Assembly (NCBI GenBank): GCA_947095535.1
Contig: OX352772.1
Span: 32,135,445-32,199,444 of the forward strand
DNA: 64,000 bases
Direction: 5' to 3'
Source: Poecilobothrus nobilitatus
Taxonomy: Eukaryota; Arthropoda; Insecta; Diptera; Dolichopodidae
Under the pieces are notes generated by a model. The model was not told the DNA's origin. It saw nothing but the letters and a program-made list of their open reading frames with translations, and made no database searches. The translations under genes were made by a program, and so were the position numbers. Shown here in pieces: positions 37,223 through 50,164 of this stretch (positions are counted from its first letter, which is position 1; every line of letters starts with the position of its first letter).

Positions 37223-39989
37223 AAATACTTAAAATAAAATTAAGTTTGTTTTAATATAATTAAATTAAAAAATATTCAGACATTATGTAAATGTGCAGAA
37301 TAAATATTAAGACACTTTTTATAAAAGTTAAGTTTTTAAGACATTTATAAAAAAAATCTTAAGGTATGTAACTATACCTATGCAAGAGGAAGAAAAAAAG
37401 AATTGACGAAGAACAGTTTGTTTATGATATTTTATTTCCAATAAAGTATAAGTGGCATAAGTTATAATTGATCAAACATGGGCTTCCATATTAATTTTAG
37501 TTGTGCAAGGTTCCTTCAATATACACACTTCAATATTGAAAATAATTCAATCATGGCTTTCCACATTAATCATCGCTCAATCATGGCTTTCCAATTTAAT
37601 TTATTCCACATTGTGTCGCGTTTCTAATTCAATATACTTCAGAATTGACAATGTTTCAAAATTCTTCAAAAACTTTTCAAAACTGTAATTAATATCGATA
37701 AATTTTCGCGCTCCTTTTTAACGAAATTTCTTTTTAGTTTAATTTGTAATGCCCAGACAATTCACTTCTATATAGAGGTCAAATATAACTGGTTAAAAGA
37801 AAGTTATCTTTTATATTAAATTTTATATTGAACGATTGGAATTAAGGCTTTCAGATTTACAATATTTATATTATAATTACGCTTGTCAGCAAAAAAAATG
37901 TCTATTTTGTCTATGATATAATATTGTCTAATTGTAATTTGAGGTGCGCATATAAAAAAAAAACTTCCAGTATTAAAAAAAAATTCGAAATGTTGTAGGC
38001 AATTTAGTTTCAAAATCTGTCTCTTATCATATACTTTTTGATTGAATGACTAGAATACTAGTCTCTTATCATATCACTTTGAAGATTGCGTATGACTAGA
38101 ATACTTTTCATATTTTTAAAAATGTTAAAAATGAAATCGAACAAAATTAAAAATTAAATCTAAAATAAAACTTCTTTTAAAGTGCTCTTTATTCAATATT
38201 ATTTAATTACTTTAATTCCATGGTATGTACCATCAATGGAAAGCCTATAACTTAGTTTATTAGTATAAGTATATTGTACATATATATAATCTAGAATGTA
38301 TAGTCAGAAAATTCCATCTTAATACCGAAAATCTTTGCGAAAAATCAAAAATAAAAAAAAAAATTCTTTTTCTTCTGAGAATTTGATAAATTATATGATA
38401 AATTTGATGATGGGTTATGATCTCCTATTGTTTTCTTATGTTTTTATAAATCTGGTATTTTCTATTATTCTGGTTTGTTTTTTTTTTGTTTGTTTTTTCG
38501 TACTTGCTGTTATGCTCGACTAAGGGTGTTTCTATTATGAACAAAGACAAAAGTAATAGCATTAAGTAAGAGTTTTAGAAGTGAAAAATAAAATTAAAGA
38601 TAAAAAATTATTAGAATGAGACATTAATTCAATTTGATTTATTTGAACGTCTATTGTCATTGTCTAAATTACTTTGAATTTATATATGAATGTTTTGTAA
38701 AACAGAATCAATTACAAGTCTCAATTGAAACCATAAAAAAAAATTACAGATGTTCTTTATAACACATTGTCCTTTTTTCTTTAAAAAAAATTTTTTTTTG
38801 TTTTTTAGATAAAATAAAAAAGTTTTTTAATTTTTTTCAGTTCTTGATCAAAATAATAACATTGATTTTACAAAGAAATATTAATATTATAAAGTAATAA
38901 TCAAATCAAAGTATTTTGAAAAAATAATTTTTAATTTTATATAAAAATATTTTGAAACCTTATTTTACTTCCGGTATAATAAAAATAAAATATTTTAATT
39001 GTTTTTTATTTTAAGAAAATATAATTTTTTTTTTGAAAATTCCCGGTAATCACTAAGAAAATTTGTTAATTTTTTATTTAATTAGATATTATCTTTACGT
39101 ACGGATCAAAAAGGAGTTGAAGTGTGAAAAAGATCTGAAAAGAAGAATTGTTTATAAAAAAAATTTTTTTTTTTTTATTTCTCTTGTTTTATTATTTATT
39201 CTAACAAAAATAAATAAAAAATTTTAGAAGATTGTTATGAATGAGATTTTTTATTTGTGATATCATACAATTGAGTAATATTGGAAATTTTCCTGAAAGT
39301 TTGACTTTAATTTTGAAATTAAACTTAATATAATTTATCTTTTATTTTTTAAAGTGCGCGAAAACAATATTATGAAATGGTATGACAAAAACTGACTACA
39401 CGAGAGAGAAACTAAAGAAATTTTGGTTTTTTTAATCATTTAAGTGATTTTTTTTTTATTGTGTGGAGGAATCAACCTTCCAATTGTTGTCTGAAACCCG
39501 CAGCTCTTGCTCTAAGAAAAAAAAAGAAAGTTCCTAAGAAATTTTGTTTTAAAAAAATCTTTTCAATTCCAATGTTTTAATTAGGAGAAATACTGATCCA
39601 AGATATCACAACGGACTTAAAATGATCTAAGTGTCCACCTGTAGCCTCTATCCTACTAAAGCTACCTCCCTACCTGGTACCTGTTACATACCTTTTGGAT
39701 AAACAATTTTTTTTTTCATTATTTAACTGAAGAAAAGATTTAAAGATTTATACTCGTTTTCTTTAAGATTTATAACGAGTATAATATAACATTTAAATTT
39801 TGAATTAAATTTTGAAAAAAAAATTTAATGTTTAAAAGGAGCAGCATTTTTATTATCAAATCCATGTGTCTGAATTTTTCACTGGCTAATTTTTAAATAA
39901 TTTAATTCTAAATTAATTGATTAATTTGATCTGCAGCTTTTTGGATTACAAATAACTATAAATTAAATATTATTCTCAATAAAAATGAC
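37223..39989. other. Non-coding, no recognised genes
   Basis: AT-rich. A CAATCATGGCTTTCC motif recurs at about 37548 and 37577. Frames at 37503-37688, 37816-38013 and 38335-38523 are low complexity. Confidence 0.5.
38019..38106. repeat. Tandem duplication, about 42-45 bp unit
   Basis: TCTCTTATCATAT...CTTT..GATTG..TATGACTAGAATACT appears twice in succession with small differences. Confidence 0.7.
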
Positions 39990-41062
39990 AAAAAAACAAG
40001 TAAAAATAACAGTAAGTCGATGCAACCGAATTATTTATACCCTACACCTAAAAAATTCAAATTAAATTAAAAATCCATAAGTTATTTTAGTTAGGTATTT
40101 AATACAAGCTAAAAATAATAAATGCTGTTACAACCTTTGTACAAAATTTCAGGTTTCTATCTTTATTAAATTCGAAAATATGCTTGTTAGGTCTTGGGAA
40201 GTGTGTGAAGGCACGCGGACCACCACCCCAATTCATCTCAAATTTTAGAGACATCAACAGGGTAGAACATTTTTATATCAAATTTCAAGTTTATATATTT
40301 ATTAATTTCGAAGATATGTTTGTTTGGTCTTAGGAGTTGTGTGGCAGATACCCAAACAACCATTCTAATTCATCTTAAATTTTGGACAAATCAGAGATTC
40401 AGGAAACAACACCCTTGTACGTTGTACTAAATTTGAAGTTTCTGTCTTTATTAATTTCGAAGATATGCTTGTTCGGTTTTGGGAGTTGTATGGGAGGTAC
40501 CCGAACGACCACTCCAATTCTTCTCAAATTTTAGACAAATCAGGGATTTAGGAAACAGAACCCTCGTATCAAATTTGAAGTTCCTATCTTTATTAATTTC
40601 GAAGATATGCATGTTCGGTTTTGGGAGTTGTATGGGAGGTACCCGAACAACCACTCCACTTCATCTCAAATTTTGGGGATATCAGGGATTCAGAAAAACA
40701 CACCCTCGTACAAAATTTTAAGTTTCTATCTATTATTCTATTATTAATTTCGAAAATATGCGTATTAGGTTTTGGAAGTTGTATGGGAGGTACTCGAACG
40801 CATGGTCCGATTTCGCCCATTTACAATCCCCGCCTTACCTTAGTCATTGTTAACCTACAGTATAAATTTCATCAAGATAGCATCATTATTTTTTGAGTTA
40901 TCGTGCGTACGGACGGACGGACGGACATCGCTAAATCGACTCCGGCGGTAATCCTGATTCAGAATATATATACATGTCTATACCTAACTCGCTTCCTTTT
41001 GGTGGTTACAAACACCATACCAAAGTTAATATACCCTATACTTAATGTGTAGGGTATAAAAA
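39990..41062 (+). mobile_element. Helentron/DINE-like element with internal tandem repeats (copy 1)
   Basis: Starts AACAGTAAGTCGATGCAACC then TATACCCTACACC. The centre has about five imperfect units of roughly 140-150 bp, marked by TTCGAAGATATGCTTGTTCG, at about 40170, 40310, 40457, 40599 and 40748. Then come a unique segment with GTACGGACGGACGGACGGAC and CTAAATCGACTC, and a terminal hairpin (arms TATACCCTATAC / GTGTAGGGTATA). Subterminal inverted repeats, central tandem repeats and a 3' hairpin fit non-autonomous Helitron-like elements. The class is an inference. Confidence 0.6.
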
Positions 41063-42404
41063 AAGAGTTAGTGGCTGAGGTGAAAAAGTAATATTTTAAA
41101 ATATTTTGAATACTTTAAAAAGGAGTAAAATATTATAAATAAAAATTTACTATTAAATATTACATATACCATTGATAAATTTTGAGATCAAAACTTCTTT
41201 AACGAAGAGTAAGAATTTCAGTTATAGACAATCATTTCAGGAGAAATGGTTTACGAAAACAATTTTAGTTTACACTTTGTAGAGGCTTCCCAGTTACTTA
41301 GGAAACTATAACACTCACTATAATTTTAATTCAAATATAATTTATACTACAATCCTATAATTTCATCGTTGACCATAATATATATAATACAATTTTTTCT
41401 TATTACTTTTCTGGTGATATCAAGTAAAATTTTATTACATACAAAAAAAAAAAGTACATACTTTAAAATAAAACAAAAAAAAAAAATTTTAGGTGGATGA
41501 AAGTTCTTTTTAAAGTCCTTGTTTAAAAAAATAAAAAAAAATACATTTTATTTAGGTAAACTTTAAAAGGAAAACTTTTTTAATTTGCTTAGTAACCAAA
41601 AAGAAAAATATATATGTATTGTATATATATTTTACTTATTTTTATTTTCTTCCAGCCAAGTAGAATGTAAACATCAAAAAGTAGGTGATAATATTTTCTA
41701 TTTATTTTTGCACCTGTATTTGTTTTTCACCTTTATTTAACTAAGGATAATAAATCAAGATAAATACAGAGAATTTGGAATAAATTTGTAAAAAAATTAG
41801 AAGAAAAAGAAAATAAAAAAGGAAAAAAAATATAGTTTTATTTTTATCCTGTGGATCAAAACAAAAAAAGAAAAAAAAAAAAAACTCTTAAAGAATTTTT
41901 TTTATTACTGAATTATGTTTTTGACATTTTATATAATGTTTCAATTATAAATTGCATATATATAGGCTTTATACTTTTTTTTTTTAATTTTTAAATTTTG
42001 TTACCTCTTAAACTTTTTGTTGAATAATGTATAAAGGTAATATAAAATTTAATAAATATTAAATATTATATTTTTTAGATTTCTATATGTATACTATAAG
42101 AAGAATATATAATAATATTTTATTGTATAGTAGAATATTAATTTTAAAAGACTTATATTTTTTGAGGTCTGTATAATAAATGGTATATTATTTTTCTCGG
42201 ACCAATTAAAATTAATTTTGATGCTTATTATGAAGAGAAATTTCACAGTAATTAAAAACTATATAATATTCTAATTGTACGCATAGTTTTCTTCTTCAGT
42301 AATTTCATCCAATAAAAAAGAAACTTTATTGTATTATTGTAGAATAACTACATACAGGATAACTACAATCATATTAACAGAGTACAATCTTTTTTAGCAC
42401 ATTT

Positions 42405-43600
42405 CCAAAAAAAGTTTGAAAAAATGTGCCTATTATAATTTCACTCTTTCCGTTTGACCGTCCGTCCGCACGTCTGACTGTTTACAAATACTTCTACACC
42501 GTTAAAGATATAGCAATGAACTCTTAACCATGGGTGTAGGTCTTATATAAAAATTAATGTTCTAGAACAATTCTTTTTTTTTTAGTTCTATACCTTATAT
42601 GGAGCCTTAAAACTTTGAAAAACCGCTATTTTTAAATGTGTATATTCAATATTCATTCAATAGAATATATTTTTAGCTTCATAAATCAATATCATTATTA
42701 TACATTTTATAGAATTTCAGTATTTCAATTTACCGTTATGTGAAAAGAAAATTTTGAATGATTTTTCTTCCTTCATAACTCCGGCAATCTTTTAGGTAAG
42801 GACTTGCAATTTTGAAAGAACTTTTAGAATTATTATAAGTTTCCTCAGATTTTTTTTTGTACTACCCTCTGTTTAAAAGCCTTTTTTTCAAAAATTGAAA
42901 ATTTGCTATATTTTAAGACATCTGTAACTTATTCATCTGTACAAACTTTTCGTTGGTAAGACATAAAATTAAAGTTCCAGTAATATATTTTTACCTGGTT
43001 TAACGGTTTCTCTTTATTCTTAGTTAATTTTATCAGAGTAAAAGCTCATCAAAATTGCAAAACAATATGAAAATTAGGCAATGTTTTGCAGTTTACTATT
43101 TAAATTTACCGTTATGTGAATACAAAAATTTTGCAAGATTTTTCTTCCTTCATAACTTCGCCACATTTTAACTTAGAACCTTAAAATTTTAAGAGAAAAA
43201 AAGATCTAGAATTAGTGTAAGTTGCCTCAGAGATTTTTTTTTGTACCACCCCCCTTTTAAGGACTATTAGAGCTCAAAAATTGAAATTTTTCTATATTTT
43301 TAAAGACCCTCAACTTAGGCAGCTGTACACATTTTTTCAAAATAAAAAATTAAAGTTTCAACTTTATAATTTTACATGTGTTTTAATGGTTTTTCTGAAT
43401 TATGTAAAATTCCCTTAAAATTCAAGAGAGGATCTCTTTTGTTCTTTACATTTTTTTTTGTTATATGAATGTTTAAGAAAATTTTCAAATTTTGGTACAC
43501 AGTCACAATTCTAAACAGTTTGTATTGCCTTTTGGAAATGTGCGTCTTTAAAACTGTTCGTTTAACATTCTGCCTTGTTTAATTTTTAAATTTTGTTAAC
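42405..43600 (+). repeat. Dispersed repeat R2, copy 4, internally duplicated
   Basis: The longest copy. The block ACCGTTATGTGAA... TTTTTCTTCCTTCATAACT ...TTTTTTTTGTACYACCCYC occurs twice, from about 42730 and 43110. It begins with CGTTTGACCGTCCGTCCGCA. It ends with GTCACAATTCTAAACAGTTT and ACATTCTGCCTTGTTT, but lacks the TTAACGATCG block. Confidence 0.65.
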
Positions 43601-44744
43601 TTTTAAACTTTTTATTGAATAATGTATAAAGGTAATATAAAGGTAAATTTGGTATTTGTGGTTTTCAATATATAGTATACTATAAAAAGAATATAAAAAT
43701 ATTTTATAGTATAGTTACAATACGAATTTTAAAATATATTTTTGAGGTCTGTAAATGGTATATTATTTTTTAAGGATTTATTAATATTAATTTTGATGCT
43801 TAAAGCTATACACATAGTTTTTATCTCTAGTAATTTCATACAATGAAAGGTAACTTCATTTTATTATTGTAGAGTTGTGCAAATGCAATCATATTAACTG
43901 AACCTCTTGTTTTATGTTGCAGTAGTGTTGTTAGAGATAACTTCAGTTTAGGCGGTCATCTGTAATAGAAAAGTAAGAATTAGAATTATATAAAATTATT
44001 TTATATTCAAATATCAATATTATGTTACTTTAGTGTTGGTTTTATTTAATAATCAGGATTTTGGAAAATAAAAATGTTAAAATATATTAATTCGAAATTT
44101 ATTTGTTCTCAAGTCTTATGCTTTTATAAATCTGCCTAAATAGAAATAAAATCTTTCAGCATCATTCTATAGATTTTGGTCAAAAAGACTAAACTAAAAC
44201 CATTTTGAACCGTATAATCAAATAAATCTTATGATATCTTATGATAATACATTCAAAATTACAATATATTCAATATTTTTCTACATTTCAATTAAATTAT
44301 TTGATTATTTCTATATCATAAAAATTCAAAAGTTTGAAAATTAATTTGAATACATTTTACAATAGAATAACTTTTAATTTCTATATTTAATAAAAAAGGA
44401 GGTAATCAGTTTTTTACTTTGTTCAAATAAAAAAAAAACTTAATTAAAATGTCACTTGCATTTAATACGTAAAAGCACTTTATCATATCTAAATTTAATT
44501 ATTTTATTAAAGAATTTACAACTACAGTAACTGATTCATTTCGTAATCGTAGAATAAATATAAGTGTATAAATTTGAGTATTTACCTATTCAAAAATTTC
44601 ATTTTGTAAAAGTTTTTTTTTAACTAATATAGAGATTCAACTTAAACATTAACCTAGGTAACAATACAATTACCCTTGTCAGCTCTAAGTCACCGGTATG
44701 AATCCGTACCAGCTGTAAAGTGTAAATAAACATTATCAGTACTT

Positions 44745-45665
44745 GTTAGTATTCAAGATATGCGAACTGGGTCCGAAAATTTTTATGACAGCTATACTCC
44801 AAGCTTTAATCTTTGTGAATTTATTGAAGCCATAGAGATATCTGATTTAATCAAGTATATGGGGTCTCGGTGGCCTAGTGTGTAAAAGAGTATGAAATAC
44901 GTTTAAAAACACCGAGAGAGTGCTGGTTCGAATCCCACACACGTCGTAAGAATAATACTCCCTTACGACATTTACAGCCACCCCTAAAAAAGAAAAGGCA
45001 AAAAAAAAAAAATCAAGTATATAAAATATTATGTAAATTTTGAAGTTAATGACAGCTACTCGAATCTATTGTGCGAAACAAACCAAATTTTATACAAGTT
45101 ATTGAAATAAAATTTGGTAATATTTTAGAAAATTTCAGATGTCTATCCGAACCTGAACCGAATTTCAAATGTCTACTGGAAATTTTCCAGAAGTTGTTGG
45201 CACAAAACTTAGCTGCTTTTGACAAAATTTTAAATACCCTGCTATTATAGTGATAAAAACAGAAGCTGTATGGCAGCTACTCGAACCGGCTGCTTTAAAC
45301 CAACAAAATATTACAACAATCATAATTTACTTTCACAAGTACCTATATACTTACTTTAACTTCTTTTCATAAAATTTCAGACACATAGCTTCAAAATTTC
45401 AATTCAATAGATTGAGTTATTTTCATGTAAACAAAGAAGTTGTAGAGCAGCTACTCGAACCCGTTGGTTCGTTCGCACCTGTTGGAACTTGCTGAATTTG
45501 AATTGCGAAACTAACTGTTTTACAAAGGTTAAATAATATAAATATCAGAATCCTAACTGCATTACTTTTGTGTTATAGCGCGAACGTACGGACGGACATA
45601 CATGGCTAAATCGACTCAGATTGCTGAGCAAAAATGTATATACTTTTCCGTGGTATAATGAAAGA
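44745..45665 (+). mobile_element. Diverged element with CAGCTACTCGAA repeats, hit by a SINE
   Basis: CAGCTACTCGAA(T/C) recurs near 45053, 45268 and 45450 in imperfect units. The end has CGTACGGACGGACATACATG and GGCTAAATCGACTCAGATTG, related to the ending of the 40.0 kb element. A SINE interrupts it at 44861-45010. It has no coding content. Confidence 0.45.
44861..45010 (+). mobile_element. tRNA-derived SINE, family 1, copy C with target duplication
   Basis: Plus strand, 150 bp: GGGGTCTCGGTGGCCTAGTG (A box at 44871-44880), perfect B box GGTTCGAATCC at 44925-44935, body ending CAGCCACCCC and an A-rich tail. It is flanked by a perfect 12-bp target duplication AATCAAGTATAT (44849-44860 and 45011-45022). 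It inserted into an older element that has repeated CAGCTACTCGAA motifs. Confidence 0.9.
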
Positions 45666-45963
45666 ACTCATCAAGATATAACTCCACAACCCAAAAATGA
45701 AATAAATCCGCTATTAAATTACGGAGTTATTTCATAACGAAATAAGTTCACAATTCTTCTGGAATAACTCTGCACAAAACGAAGTAAGTCCGCAAAATAA
45801 AAATGAAATCATAATTTTTTTTTTAATTTAAATTTTTGGGGAGTTATTAAAAATCAAATATGTTCGCAATTTCAAGAAGCAAATAAATCCGTAAATTTCA
45901 AATTAGATTCATAGATAGAAATATATGTAGTGAAAATAAGAATTATATAAAAAGATAAATAGA

Positions 45964-46660
45964 ATGAAGAAATGTACAGCAGAAGTAAAGCACAAAATAA
46001 ATATGAGAAAAACAAAAGAGATGATAATAAATACGAAAAATGTAACTAGCATCACAATTGCACACACACCGATAGAAGATGTGGAAAGCTTCAACTACCT
46101 GGAAAGCATAATAATAAAAAATAATGTTATAAGTAAATATATAACTAACATATTAAATTTGGCAAGAGCAGCTTAATTCGGCAGATTATGGAGAATATGA
46201 AGATATACACAAATAGTCAGAACAACAAAAATCAGAATATTCGACTCGTGCGTAAAATCAATTAACCTGTATGACAGCAAAACTTGGATAATAAATGAAC
46301 GCGGTATAAACAAGCTTGAGGTTTTGATCAACAAAATGTCTTCGTATTTCGGATCTTCTGGCCACGAAGAATAACAAATGTGGTGGAAGAATTGTAGCTA
46401 AAAACACAACAAGAACTTATTCGTGTACAAATAAGAAAAAAGAAATACAGGTGGACACATACTGAGAAGAGACTCCATTGCTAAACATGCAGACTCAAAA
46501 AAACATGAAAAAGAAGAATTGGAAAGGAAATAGAAATTGAAGGGTAAGCATGCGCATAGATCCTAATGAGAGACAAGGTTTTGTCAGAAAGTTATTATAG
46601 AATTTTTCTACTAGCTGTAAATATTATCATTTGATGGAAGAAGCAAAGGAAGAAGATATA
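45964..46660 (+). mobile_element. Non-LTR retrotransposon fragment, end of reverse transcriptase
   Basis: One frame with two stops reads KTKEMIINTKN, VESFNYLESII, then RTTKIRIFDSCVKSINLYDS, KTWIINERGINKLEVLINKM. This is the familiar order after the reverse-transcriptase core in insect LINEs (KTK-M, VESFKYLGS, TK-RLF, LYGSETW). Further frames contain pieces of a RRKWRWIGH-like region to about 46540. It is 5'-truncated and mutated; the clade is uncertain. Confidence 0.7.
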
Positions 46661-46664
46661 AGTA

Positions 46665-48040
46665 TTATTTATATTGTGTATTATGGTTACGATATAGTAT
46701 ATGTATATATGTATATAATATATTCCACAATTTAAGTAATAGATCCGCTTACTTTGATTGAAAACGATTACAAACTAACGTTTAATTCAATTTATTGCCA
46801 ATCGTTCTGTCTTCAATTTTGGCGGAATTCAATATTCTTATAGGCTAAATATATATAAGGTCTGAAATAAATGGAAGAAAAGTTCTACATTTGTGAATTA
46901 TTAGCAGTTAACCCTATGCTTAATTAGTACAAATCTATTTTCTAACTGTTTATATTCAAAATTGGAATTTTATTTTAAATTTAATACCATTATATATATG
47001 ATTTTTATGTTATTGACACATAAAAATTGTATTTTACAATTAATATCGTTAATTAAATGAGAACGCGGTATTAGCTTGTATCTTATCTTTATTAGCGATT
47101 AATAATATGATTTGAAATTAAAAGAAGCTTTGGATTATTAATAACTTTAAAAATAAAATTAAATGAATATTAGTTTCTCGTGGCTTTGTTTCAATCTGTC
47201 TAATGTATGGGTACATCCATCAAAAAAATTTGATATTGATTTTGGTATTGGCATTACATCTAATATAAATTAACAATTAATTTTTTTTTTTTTCCAATAA
47301 CATTTTCATTTTTCATTTTTTTTCTGAAATTCATTTAACTTTTGTTAGTATTTATTTTTATTACTTTTATTGCAAATTGAGTTCTACAATTCCAATTATT
47401 GCTTTCATTTTATTTTCCAAAAATATTTAATTCTATGTTTTATTATTGCAATACAATCAAACAAAAAAAAACAAAAAAAAAAAATTAAGATAAATTGAAA
47501 TCCATCACTTTTCCCCCTTTTTTTTTTTAAACGAAATTTTATAACTTTTTAACCATCCTTTTGGGTCCATTCAATTTTTTTTTTTTGTTTTCGGTTCAGT
47601 TGGTTTTTTTATGATCACTTTTTTGAAATTGTGATTAAAAATGAAATTTTATTTTTCTAGAAAATTTATTGCTTGAAAGAATGTTGGTTTTTTATTTTTG
47701 TTTTTGTTATTTTTATTACAAAACGTTGTGACGATACTGACATAAAATAAGTTAATTTAAGAAAGGATTTATTTAGAGAGTAAATTGTAATTTGATGTAA
47801 ACTGAGAATTATTTTAAAGATAATTGTTAATGGTAAAATAATGTAATTAAGTAAATGTCATTTTAAAAATTTTGTGAAAAAAAAAAAGAAAACAAAATAA
47901 TCATAGGAAAAAAAAAACTATGTTTAATTGAAGAATATATAAATCTTTGTTTGTAAAAAATAAATGAAAAGTTAATTAAAGGACATGATAGAAAGGACAA
48001 AAGATTGTGATTTACATTTAAGATATTATGGTTTTTTCAT
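46665..48040. other. Non-coding, no recognised genes
   Basis: AT-rich with homopolymer tracts. Nothing supported. Confidence 0.5.
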
Positions 48041-48044
48041 TTTG

Positions 48045-48962
48045 GTATTTTTATACCCTACACATTAAGTATAGGGTATATTAACTTTGGTATGGTGTTT
48101 GTAACCACCAAAAGGAAGTGAGTTGGTATAGACATGTATATATATTCTGAATCAGGATCACCCCCTGAGTCGATTTAGCGATGTCCGTCCTTCCGTCCGT
48201 ACGCACGATAACTCAAAAAATAATGATTCTATCTTGATGAAATTTATACTGTAGGTTAACAATGACTAAGGTAAGGCGGGGATTGTAAATGGGCGTAATC
48301 GGACCATGCGTTCGGGTACTTCCCATACAACTCCCAAAACAGAATACGCATATCTTCGAAATTAATAAAGATAGAAACTTAAAATTTTGTACGAGGCTAT
48401 GTTTCCCTGAATCCCTGATATCCCTAAAATTTGAGATGAATTGGAGTGGTTGTTCGGGGAGCTCCCATACAACTTTCAAAACCGAACAAGCATATCTTCG
48501 AAATTAATAAAGATAGAAACTGCAAATTTGATACCAGGGTGTTGTTTCCTGAATCCCTGATTTGCCTAAAATTTCAGATGAATTGGAATGGTTGTTCGGG
48601 GATCTCCCACACAACTCCCAAGACCGAACAAGCATATCTTCGAAATTAATAAATATAAAAACTTGAAATTTGATATAAGAGTATTCTACCCTGTTCTGAT
48701 GATGTCTCTAAAATTTGAGATGAATTGGGGTGGTGGTTCGGGTGCCTTCACACACTTCCCAAGACCTTACAAGCATATCTTCGAATTTAATAAAGATAGA
48801 AACCTGAAATTTTGTACAAAGGTTGTAAAAGCATTTATTTTTTTTAGTTTATATTAAATACCTAACTAAAATAACTTATGGATTTTTAATTTAATTTGAA
48901 TTTTTTAGGTGTAGGGTATACATAAGTCGGTTGCGTCGACTTACTGTTACATTTACTTGTTA
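48045..48962 (-). mobile_element. Helentron/DINE-like element (copy 2, opposite orientation)
   Basis: Complement of the element at 40.0 kb: it begins with the hairpin (TATACCCTACAC / GTATAGGGTATA), then ATTCTGAATCAGGATCACCC and CGATTTAGCGATGTCCGTCC. About four tandem units follow, and it ends GGTGTAGGGTATA, then GTCGACTTACTGTTACATTT. It appears very similar to copy 1, with fewer units. Confidence 0.6.
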
Positions 48963-49099
48963 AGGGCAATAAAAAAGAACTGTATACTGTATATGGTCAA
49001 TCAATTAAAGTTTGTGTTCAATTCCTTTAAATAATAATTTAAAAATTATTTGATTAGTAACTTAAGGGTGGGCAGTTTGTTATTTGAATACTAATATTC

Positions 49100-49615
49100 A
49101 AGAAATTTCTAAATCTAAATATTATGTATTAAAGCGAATGTTTGTCTATTTCTGATTTATAGATTCCTAAACTGCTCAGCCGATCATCATGAAAAATTTG
49201 TAAACAAAAGTTTTTGGTTACGGGGAATGTTTCTGAGCTTACCATTTTGCTCGAACGGGACGGCAAATTGGGGCTGTGATGCAAATATTTAAATTTTTTC
49301 ACTCTAAACGGTTTGACCGATTGACTTCAAATTTTGTATGTACGTCCTTTCTTTGACAATGAATTAAGTCTATTAACAGACTTGGAATTTGTTAACCCAT
49401 ATCAGCACAACGATTGATCAAAAAAAATTTTAGAATCCAATTTTGCGAAGTATAAAAATTTTTTTCTGGATTTCCATTACCAGCTACGATACATCAGCTT
49501 TAATAATTTTTCTGTTAATTTTTTTCAATAATATCACACCTTCAGTTAAAAACCCACGTGTTTGATTAATTGAGGGGCGCAGCAACCCTCATCGGGTATT
49601 AGCTATAGTCTATAG
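49100..49615. mobile_element. Decayed transposable element, possibly Helitron
   Basis: Contains AAACTGCTCAGCCGATCATC and CTCTAAACGGTTTGACCGAT, phrasings typical of insect transposon flanks. It ends with GGGGCGCAGCAACCCTCATC and GGGTATTAGCTATAG, which resembles a Helitron 3' end (GC-rich hairpin then CTAG-like). No protein is recognisable. The class is uncertain. Confidence 0.35.
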
Positions 49616-50164
49616 CTAAAATTTTAATAATATGTTAGTACAACGCATAAATATTATCAAGTTATTCAATAAAATATAATATTCTTAAATTTTTATTCGT
49701 TTTTATATGTCACAGACAATAAAATTAGTAATTCAATATTTATAAAAGTAGCGAGGCTAAGATAACTTATAGGTTTACTTAATGTTTAATTTCATACAGC
49801 TAAAGTTTAATTTCTTGATATTAAAGCTTGTTAAAGAATTAATAAATATATCTACTAATAATTCTGATAGTTGTGGGTGGTAGATTTTTGCAGTTACATT
49901 CAGTATATACCATAAGAAAAAAATAAAGATATTTTTTTCGATATATATAAGAAGAAAATATAAATCTAATATTTTCTATTGTATATGTTATTTAACATGT
50001 TTTAAAATGTTCCGTTTTTTCTGACTTTCATTTTTGGCAATAAAACCGTTTTCGACCGATGTTATTTGTCAATTGATGATAATGGTGTATAATACTATTT
50101 AGGTCAGAACTGTAGTTTATATATCTGTCCAATGTTATAATATCATGACAACTTATATTGGGTT

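Noticed and set aside
40451..40896. Overlapping open frames on both strands with repeated segments
   Set aside because: They are translations of the tandem units of about 140 bp in a non-coding element; the same frames reappear in the inverted copy at 48.2-48.9 kb and match no protein family.
45909..46094. Minus-strand frame over the 46 kb region
   Set aside because: Antisense of the non-LTR reverse-transcriptase fragment.
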